Below, in pieces: positions 57,897 through 64,000 of a DNA stretch of 64,000 bases. Location: contig OY282371.1 of NCBI GenBank assembly GCA_958295715.1, positions 434,001-498,000 of the forward strand, in the 5' to 3' direction. The notes under the pieces are model-generated. The model was given only the letters and a program-made list of their open reading frames with translations. It ran no database searches and had not been told where the DNA came from. Numbering within the stretch: position 1 is the stretch's first letter; each line of letters begins with the position of its first letter. A program made the translations under genes and the position numbers. The stretch is from an uncultured Dehalococcoidia bacterium. Lineage in GTDB: Bacteria > Chloroflexota > Dehalococcoidia > Lucifugimonadales > GCA-2712585.

Positions 57897-57926
57897 TTTA
57901 CACCCGTTGAGCCACACGGCTATAAT
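57897..57926 (+). promoter_or_regulatory. Promoter of def
   Basis: TTTACA (57897-57902), 18 bases, perfect TATAAT (57921-57926). The expected transcription start is near 57933, which argues against the TTG at 57929 as start codon. Confidence 0.7.
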
Positions 57927-57958
57927 CTTTGAGAACCTTGAAGGAGAGGCCGCCGTCC

Positions 57959-58489
57959 TTGGTCGTAAAGCCCCTGGTTTTTGCCCCCGACGCCATGCTG
58001 AGTCGCAGGACAAGACGGGTTAGGCAGATCGACGCCGGCGTCCGCAAGCTGGTTGAGGATATGATAGAGACGATGCATGACGCCAACGGCGTAGGGTTGG
58101 CGGCTAACCAGATTGGCGTTCCCCTAAGGATAGCCGTCATCCAGATTCCGGAGGACGAGGAGGCCACGGTCCTCATCAACCCGGAGGTGGTGCGGCGGGA
58201 GGGGGAGCGTGAAGTCGAGGAGGGATGCCTCAGCATTCCGGGGTATCAGGGCAAGCTGAAGCGGTCCTTCAAGGTGCGGGTCAAGGCTCAGGGGTTGGAC
58301 GGCAAACCCTTCCGAATCAAGGCCGAAGACGACCTGAGGGCCCAGGCCCTTGAACACGAAATCGATCACCTGGAGGGCCGCTTGTACGTTGAGCGCCTGG
58401 TGAGCAAGGAGCAGCTTTGGAAGATTGGAGAGAGGGAAGAGGATGAGCAGGAACCGGACGGTCCGGAGGCTGCTCCATCCGTCAACTAG
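57959..58489 (+). CDS. def: Peptide deformylase
   Basis: Removes the formyl group from nascent proteins. All three metal-site motifs are present: GVGLAANQIG, EEGCLSIPG and QALEHEIDHLEG. TTG at 57959 (VVKPLVFAPDAML) is preferred because AAGGAGAGG lies upstream and the promoter excludes earlier starts. It has 176 residues and an acidic tail. The cca gene follows. Confidence 0.93.
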   Translation: MVVKPLVFAPDAMLSRRTRRVRQIDAGVRKLVEDMIETMHDANGVGLAANQIGVPLRIAVIQIPEDEEATVLINPEVVRREGEREVEEGCLSIPGYQGKLKRSFKVRVKAQGLDGKPFRIKAEDDLRAQALEHEIDHLEGRLYVERLVSKEQLWKIGEREEDEQEPDGPEAAPSVN

Positions 58490-58536
58490 AGCTGTCGCCC
58501 CGGCCCAACGGCCCCTGGGACTCGCGCCCGACCACC

Positions 58537-60006
58537 TTGCCTATGTCCTCTACCATCACTGCGCTTAAACAGTTCTTCGCCGCCCGCGGGACGCCCGCCT
58601 ACCTGGTGGGGGGGTATCTCAGGGACGCCCTCATGGACTCGCCCGGCGGCGACCTGGACCTGGCCGTTCAGGGTGACGCCCTGGCCCTGGGACGGGAGTT
58701 GGCCGGCGTCCTCGGTGGAACTTATGTGACCCTTGACAGGGACCGCGGCGTCGCCAGGATAGTCTTGGACGGGGAAGGACGCGGCGTCGACCTCACGTCT
58801 ATGGCCGGCTCCATTGAGGATGACCTGGCCCGCCGCGACTTCACCATAGACGCCCTCGCCCTCCCTCTGGACGCGGCGGAGACTCCACCCTGGCGCGAGT
58901 CGCTCATAGACCCCTTTGGCGGCAGGGATGACCTGGCCCGGCGTCTGATTCGCATGGTCGGCCCCGGGGCCTTCGCCTCGGACCCGCTGCGACTCCTCAG
59001 GGCGGCGCGGCTGGCCGCCGGCCTTGGGTTCGAAATCCAACCGGCCACGGCTCAGGCCATAGCCGCCAACGCCCATCTGATAACTCAGGTGTCGGTGGAG
59101 AGGGTGCGGGACGAACTGCTGTCCCTCCTGTCGCTGGAGGACGCCAAGGACGCCCTGCGCCTGTTGGACGACCTGGGCCTCCTCTGCCGCGTTATCCCGG
59201 AGTTGGAGATGACCCGCGGGGTTGACCAGCCCAAGGAGCACTATTGGGACGTTTTTGAACACACCCTTCAGGCCGTTGGCGAGGCGGGCCGGCTCACCGG
59301 CCCATCCGGCCGCAATGACCCCCTGACGGCTTCCCTCCACTGGGGGCAGGACATGGAGGACTACTTTGGCGAGGTGGTCAGCGACGGCCACACCCGCCGG
59401 ACCCTTCTAAAGCTGGGCGCCCTCTTTCACGATATCGCCAAGCCCCAGACCAAGTCCACTGACCCCACCGGGAGGACGCGGTTCCTGGGCCATTCCGAGC
59501 TTGGCGCGGAGATGGCCGGGGAGAGGCTTCGCGCCCTGCGCCTGAGCGCCCGTGGGGTTGGGGACGTTTGCGCCATGGTTAAGGGCCACCTGAGGCCCAC
59601 CCAGATGAGCAAAGACCTGGAGCTTCCCACCAACAGGGCCGTGTACCGCTTCTTTCGCGACCTTGGCCCGGCGGCCTACTCGGTGCTGTACCTGAGCTTA
59701 GCCGACTATCTGGCCGCCAGAGGCCCCATGCTGGACGCCGGCGAGTGGCTCCGCCGGGTGGAACTGGTCAACTACACCCTGGCGAAGGCGGGGGGCGAGC
59801 AGCCTGTCCCGCGCAGGGAGCGGCTGGTCACCGGGCGCGACCTCATCCACGTCTTTGGACTGGAGCCGGGGCCTCGTTTCCGCACGCTCCTCGACGACTT
59901 GGAGGAGGCCCACGCCACCGGAGAGGTCAGCGCCAGGGAGCAGGCCCTCGCCTGGATAGGGGCGCGGCTGGAAAGAGACGACGCGGAAAAGGCCTCCCAT
60001 GCGTAG
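58537..60006 (+). CDS. tRNA nucleotidyltransferase/poly(A) polymerase family protein with HD domain
   Basis: A 489-residue class II nucleotidyltransferase. The catalytic start is AYLVGGYLRDALMDSPGGDLDLAV (GG and DxD motifs), with DDLARRDFTIDALAL and RLLRAARLAAGLGF. A C-terminal HD domain has LGALFHDIAKPQT. It probably adds or repairs the 3' CCA of tRNAs, which the tRNA-Leu(TAA) and selC genes here need. The frame opens at TTG 58537; ATG 58543 is also possible. Confidence 0.88.
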   Translation: MPMSSTITALKQFFAARGTPAYLVGGYLRDALMDSPGGDLDLAVQGDALALGRELAGVLGGTYVTLDRDRGVARIVLDGEGRGVDLTSMAGSIEDDLARRDFTIDALALPLDAAETPPWRESLIDPFGGRDDLARRLIRMVGPGAFASDPLRLLRAARLAAGLGFEIQPATAQAIAANAHLITQVSVERVRDELLSLLSLEDAKDALRLLDDLGLLCRVIPELEMTRGVDQPKEHYWDVFEHTLQAVGEAGRLTGPSGRNDPLTASLHWGQDMEDYFGEVVSDGHTRRTLLKLGALFHDIAKPQTKSTDPTGRTRFLGHSELGAEMAGERLRALRLSARGVGDVCAMVKGHLRPTQMSKDLELPTNRAVYRFFRDLGPAAYSVLYLSLADYLAARGPMLDAGEWLRRVELVNYTLAKAGGEQPVPRRERLVTGRDLIHVFGLEPGPRFRTLLDDLEEAHATGEVSAREQALAWIGARLERDDAEKASHA

Positions 60007-62716
60007 ACACAGCCTCAGAATCTTCCTGCTAATCTCGGTTCTGGTCATCCTTTCATCGTTGGTTCTGGTGAACAGGGAGGTCGACCTGCCGGGGGACTCC
60101 TTGGACAGGGGCGGCTCGGGGCCTCTGGGCCTGGTCCTGGGGCTGGACCTCAGGGGCGGGGCGCACCTGGTCTACGAGGCCGAAAGCCCGGTGCAGATAG
60201 ACGTCACCTTCGAGAACCCCATATCTGAGGAACGGCTGCGAGCCGGCCTGTCGGGTATGGAACTGGGCGCGCTGGCCATCACGTCCTTCACCCGCGAGGA
60301 GTTTTCCATAGACGTTCCGAGTCTCCCTCAGGAGGGGGTTGACTCCTTCCTGCAAGACCTGGAGAGGGACGTGGGCTCCATCCGGGAGTTCACGACTGAG
60401 CGGGAGGACAGGACCAGGTTGGACATAACCTTGGTGGATCCCCCCGAACAGGACGCCGTTTCCCAGGCCATCGCGGACCTGGGTCACGCCAACGCGTCCG
60501 TGGCCGCCGTGCTGCCTCACATATTCACCGTTGATGGCCTGCCCGCCCTTGACGCTGAGACCGAGCAGGCCATGAGGGACGCCCTTGAGTCCATCCACCC
60601 TCTGAACGCCCTACAGACCGCGCCGGTGGAGGGTGAGGATGACGCGAGCCAGGCTATCATATACTTCATTCCCCTGCCTGAGGAGGGCGAGCTTGAGACT
60701 GCCCTGGACGCCTTGGGCTATTCGCGGGCGCGCATTGTGAACGTGGACGGCAAGACCTTCAGCGCCTACCTGCCCTCCCTTGACGCCGAGGCCCTGGCCG
60801 CCGTGGATACGGGGCTGCGCGATGAACTGCCGGTCATTGAGGCGGTGACCTCCACGGATTCGGAGGCGTCCCTCATCGACCTGACCCTTGAGACGGGGTT
60901 GAACCAGTCGGATATGGAAACGGCCCTCGTCGACCAGGGATTCGCAGAGGCGGTGGTGGTGGAGTCGAGGGGCACGGAGTATGTGGTGGACCTCCCGGTT
61001 CTCGACGAGGCGCGGGACCTGAACGTTGAGGGGCAGGTGGTCGAGAGTTTGGGGGCCGTGAGCCTGTTCCAACTCCAAAGGGACGCGCCCACCGAGGAGC
61101 GGATGCAGGGGGTTATAGACACCATCGAGCGGCGGGTCAACGCCTTCGGAATCACCGAGCCATCGGTGCAACTCTTTGGCGCCGACCGGGTGCTTGTACA
61201 GCTTCCCGGGGTGGAGGACACCACCATAGAGGTGGTCTTCAAGGTCCGTCAGGCCCAGGCCGCCGTGGAGACGGCCCTCCGGGACCTGGGCTTTGGCGAC
61301 GCGATTGTCGACAACGCGGCCTTGGTGGCCCTGCCCGGCATCGTTGACATCAGGCTTGCGAACCTCAGCCAGGAGGACCAGGATAGGCTTAGGGTAGGGC
61401 TGGAGGACGGGTTGGGCCCGCTGGACGCCTTCAGCTACAACCAGTCGGAGGGAAGGGCGCAGGTGGCCTTCCAACAGGCCGTTGCCCAGTCTGACGTGAC
61501 GGCTGCCTTAACGGAACTGGGGTTCGAGGGGGCTGAAGTCCTCCCCGGCGCCGGCATCTTCTACCGGATACGCACCCGCACCCTGAGCGGCCCGGAGCAG
61601 GACGACCTGCGCCGCGATCTGGCCGAGGCCGTCACCGCCATCGACTCCTTCAGCGCCACCGGCGGGGTGGAGGAGGCCAAGGCCCTCATAGGCCAAACGG
61701 CCCAGCTGGTCTTCAAGGAGCGCACCTGCTTGAACGCCGACTGCTCGGAGTTCACCGACAGGGACGCCGTGGGCAGGGGCGGGGAGTCCCTCACCGGCGA
61801 TAATCTGGTGCAGGCCTTCGCCGGGGCGCGGCCCACCACCGGCCTGCCGGTGGTCAACTTCGTCTTTGACGGCGAGGGCGCCCGGATATTCAGGGACATG
61901 ACCACCCGCATCTCGGGGGATAGGTCTCGCTGCATCGCCCATATCCTAGACGACGAGAGCATCATCTGCCCCGTGGTCAACCAGCCCATCGTCAGTGGGG
62001 CCGGGTTCATCGAAGGCCCCGACTTCACCTTCGACCGGGTCCGCACCCTGGCCATACAGCTGGAGTCGGGCAGCCTCCCCATAGCCTTGGACCTGGTGCG
62101 GGAGAGCACGGTTGACTCCCTGCTGGGCGACGAGTCGCTGAGGGCCAGCCTCAACGCCGCATTCGTGGGCCTGGGCCTCATAATCCTGTTTATGATGGTC
62201 TACTACCGGGCCGCCGGGGTGGTGGCCGCCTTCGCCCTCATCATCTACGCCGTTCTCATTCTGGCCGTCTTCAAGATGGTCCCGGTCACCCTCACCCTGT
62301 CTGGACTGGCTGGACTCATCCTGTCCATAGGCATGGCCGTCGACGCCAACATCCTTATATTCGAGCGTCTGAAAGAGGAGCTGCGGGCGGGAAGGAGCCT
62401 CCTCTCCTCCGTGGAGATAGGGTTCCGCCGCGCCTGGCCCGCCATTAGGGACAGCAACACCTCCACCTTCATCACCTGCGGGATACTCTTCTTCTTTGGC
62501 CGCGAACTTGGGGAACCCCGCATCACCGGCTTCTCCATAACCCTGGCCATCGGCGTGGCGGTTAGCATGTTCACCGCCCTGATGGTGAGCCGCAACCTCC
62601 TTCAGATGGTGGCCTTCACCGGGCTGGGCAGGCTGACCCATCTCTTCTCGCCGGAGGGGGCGCGCCGGACGCCCCTCGCAGAGGAAAGGAGGGACAGGCA
62701 GTCATGGACATCGTAA
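59999..62716 (+). CDS. secD: Protein translocase subunit SecD, greatly enlarged periplasmic region
   Basis: SecD with SecF uses the proton gradient to pull secreted proteins through SecYEG. The ends are standard: one N-terminal helix, GLVLGLDLRGGAHLVYEA, the P1 base EERMQGVIDTIERRVNAFGITEPSVQ, GTxxLE-like strands, and a C-terminal six-helix RND domain with LSIGMAVDANILIFERLKEEL. The protein has 905 residues against the usual ~400-620. The excess is a repeated ~75-residue module, four times before (about 50-350) and twice after (about 415-560) the P1 base. It overlaps the cca end by eight bases. Confidence 0.93.
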   Translation: MRRHSLRIFLLISVLVILSSLVLVNREVDLPGDSLDRGGSGPLGLVLGLDLRGGAHLVYEAESPVQIDVTFENPISEERLRAGLSGMELGALAITSFTREEFSIDVPSLPQEGVDSFLQDLERDVGSIREFTTEREDRTRLDITLVDPPEQDAVSQAIADLGHANASVAAVLPHIFTVDGLPALDAETEQAMRDALESIHPLNALQTAPVEGEDDASQAIIYFIPLPEEGELETALDALGYSRARIVNVDGKTFSAYLPSLDAEALAAVDTGLRDELPVIEAVTSTDSEASLIDLTLETGLNQSDMETALVDQGFAEAVVVESRGTEYVVDLPVLDEARDLNVEGQVVESLGAVSLFQLQRDAPTEERMQGVIDTIERRVNAFGITEPSVQLFGADRVLVQLPGVEDTTIEVVFKVRQAQAAVETALRDLGFGDAIVDNAALVALPGIVDIRLANLSQEDQDRLRVGLEDGLGPLDAFSYNQSEGRAQVAFQQAVAQSDVTAALTELGFEGAEVLPGAGIFYRIRTRTLSGPEQDDLRRDLAEAVTAIDSFSATGGVEEAKALIGQTAQLVFKERTCLNADCSEFTDRDAVGRGGESLTGDNLVQAFAGARPTTGLPVVNFVFDGEGARIFRDMTTRISGDRSRCIAHILDDESIICPVVNQPIVSGAGFIEGPDFTFDRVRTLAIQLESGSLPIALDLVRESTVDSLLGDESLRASLNAAFVGLGLIILFMMVYYRAAGVVAAFALIIYAVLILAVFKMVPVTLTLSGLAGLILSIGMAVDANILIFERLKEELRAGRSLLSSVEIGFRRAWPAIRDSNTSTFITCGILFFFGRELGEPRITGFSITLAIGVAVSMFTALMVSRNLLQMVAFTGLGRLTHLFSPEGARRTPLAEERRDRQSWTS

Positions 62717-63633
62717 GGAGGCGGCGCTGGTACTTCATCCTGTCGGCCATCGTGCTGATTCCGGGGATAATCTCGCTGATAATCCCACCGGCCATTAACA
62801 CGGGCATAGACTTTTCCAGCGGCTCCGCCTTTGAGGTGACCTTCAGCCGCGCCGTTCAGGAGGACGAGGCGCGCCAGGGGTTGAGTGAGACCGGCCACGC
62901 CAACGCGAGGATTCAGAAGCTATCCGCCGACACGGTTTTTATACGCACCAAGGAGTTGGGCGAGGGGGAGCGCGACAGGATTCAGGCCGCCCTAGAGCGG
63001 GCGGTGGCCCCCGTTACGGCCATTTCTAGGGTTGAGACCGTGTCGCCGGAGGTGGCGGGGGAGACGGTGCGTAACGCCATCATAGCCGTTTTGGTGGCCG
63101 CGGTGGGCATACTTATTTACATAACCTGGGCCTTTAGGAACATACCCGGCTCCTACCGCTACGGCGCGGCGGCCCTGCTGGCCTTGGCCCACGACATCCT
63201 GATAATCGTGGGGATATTTTCGCTCCTTGGAAAGGTCATCAACCTGGAGGTCAACGTGATGTTCGTCGTTGGCCTGTTGGCCGTGGCGGGATACAGCGTC
63301 AACGACACCATCGTGGTCTTCGACCGCATACGGGAGAACGTGGCCCGGAACATAGACCGGCCCCTGGCCGAGTCGGTGAACCTCAGCATCATGGAGAGCA
63401 TGGGCAGGTCCCTGGGCACCAGCTTGACCACCACCTTCGCCCTGCTGGCCCTCATCCTCATCGGCGGGCCTACCCTGCGGGAATTCCTGCTGGTGCTGCT
63501 CATCGGCGCGGCGGCGGGAACGTACAGCTCCATCTTCATAGCCAGCCAGTTCCTGGTCATGTGGGAACTGGGCGAGGTTGGCCGGTTCTTCCGGCTGCTG
63601 CGGCCCAGGAGGCCGTGGGCCGCCCGCGTCTGA
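62704..63633 (+). CDS. secF: Protein translocase subunit SecF
   Basis: A 309-residue partner of SecD with six helices. Signatures are GIDFSSGSAFEVTF, ARIQKLSADTVFIRTK, ALLALAHDILIIVGIFSLLG, and VAGYSVNDTIVVFDRIREN. ATG at 62704 overlaps the secD end by 13 bases. Confidence 0.95.
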   Translation: MDIVRRRRWYFILSAIVLIPGIISLIIPPAINTGIDFSSGSAFEVTFSRAVQEDEARQGLSETGHANARIQKLSADTVFIRTKELGEGERDRIQAALERAVAPVTAISRVETVSPEVAGETVRNAIIAVLVAAVGILIYITWAFRNIPGSYRYGAAALLALAHDILIIVGIFSLLGKVINLEVNVMFVVGLLAVAGYSVNDTIVVFDRIRENVARNIDRPLAESVNLSIMESMGRSLGTSLTTTFALLALILIGGPTLREFLLVLLIGAAAGTYSSIFIASQFLVMWELGEVGRFFRLLRPRRPWAARV

Positions 63634-63652
63634 GCCCGCCGCCCTCTTATCC

Positions 63653-63712
63653 GTCATTCCCGTGAAAACGGGAATCCAGGAAGGCCCCAACACAGAACCA
63701 ACACCTCAAGTC
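63653..63712. repeat. Mosaic intergenic element, class B, partial
   Basis: CGTCATTCCCGTGAAAACGGGAATCCAGGAAGGCCCCAACACAGAACCAACACC: a palindrome joined to the middle of a class B spacer. Confidence 0.65.
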
Positions 63713-63775
63713 CCGGCGTTGGGAGGGTACGTACCTTGTTGGCGCTCTCCGGCCCTTGCCCGCAGCCCTCTTATC

Positions 63776-63935
63776 CGTCATTCCCGCGCAGGCGGGAATC
63801 CATCTTTCCTACTCGCTTCTTCCGCTATCGCCCCCCTTTGACTGAAGGGCAGGTTGGGCCAGGGGGCATGAGCGCGACACACTGGCCGTTTTGCCGTGGG
63901 GCCTTCCTGGATTCCCGCCTGCGCGGGAATGACGG
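63776..63935. repeat. Mosaic intergenic element, class A, copy 4
   Basis: Complete element with the left palindrome, ATCTTTCCTACTCGCTTC, GGTTGGGCCAGG, GCGACACACTGGCCGTTTTGCC, and a right palindrome ending in GGGAATGACGG. It is more diverged from copies 2 and 3 than they are from each other. The remaining bases to 64000 are GC-rich repeat debris. Confidence 0.85.
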
Positions 63936-64000
63936 ATGGGGAGGGCGGCTACGGCGGAAGGGGGAGGGCGGCGGTATGGCGGGAAGCCGGAGCTTCCAAC

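Overview
The window is a GC-rich (roughly 60-65% by eye), gene-dense bacterial chromosome segment with about 50 protein genes and seven tRNA genes. The gene content best fits Chloroflexota, probably a Dehalococcoidia/SAR202-like marine or groundwater lineage. Supporting features are an 11-subunit complex I operon without NuoEFG, a two-domain ThyX, a hydantoinase/TPP-decarboxylase/amidohydrolase catabolic cluster, LutABC, selenocysteine use and frequent GTG/TTG starts. This placement is an inference; no rRNA gene is present.

Layout. 1-9.8 kb: the end of a GIY-YIG-like gene, a GreA with an integrase-like N-terminus, a degenerate amidotransferase, gyrA, a flavin reductase, and a sulfite/nitrite reductase behind a leader with a likely attenuator. 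10-11.1 kb: six tRNA genes (Ala, Arg, Trp, Leu, Cys, Leu). 11.1-24 kb, mostly minus strand: amidohydrolase, TPP decarboxylase, HyuB/HyuA, a threonine synthase-like enzyme and a GlcG/HbpS-like protein, then glycolytic gap and eno and a LOG-like gene. 24.1-34.4 kb: nuoA-B-C-x-D-H-I-J-K-L-M-N, one minus-strand operon with translational couplings and a HicB-like extra gene between nuoC and nuoD. 34.6-37.3 kb: an AT-richer restriction-modification island (methyltransferase + Eco47II-like nuclease, then a methyltransferase tail + PmeII-like nuclease) inserted beside thyX. 37.3-47 kb: thyX, E2 and E3 of a 2-oxoacid dehydrogenase, an orphan antitoxin, tatA, tatC, a tatB-like gene, a fused rRNA methyltransferase-Maf gene, and a foreign-looking lipoprotein metalloprotease. 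47.6-53.9 kb: trxA, selC, a membrane protein, lutABC with a trailing MNT/HEPN pair, and a rhodanese whose catalytic codon is UGA. 54.6-63.6 kb: rplS, priA, def, a CCA-adding enzyme, and secD-secF with a greatly enlarged SecD.

Two themes stand out. First, tRNA-Sec (48018-48114) and a sulfurtransferase with an in-frame TGA at the catalytic cysteine position, followed by a SECIS-like hairpin, form a coherent selenoprotein case within 5 kb. Second, the intergenic spaces outside 15.4-38.7 kb are packed with palindromes of the type ATTCCCGC-N-GCGGGAAT. These bracket at least three classes of internal spacer (here called A, B and C) in different orders and orientations, resembling the mosaic intergenic elements of Neisseria. 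Several local duplications (93-bp tandem units, a 240-bp tandem duplication, a 61-bp duplication around the PmeII cassette, and a duplicated priA start) show that this chromosome is recombinationally active in its spacers.
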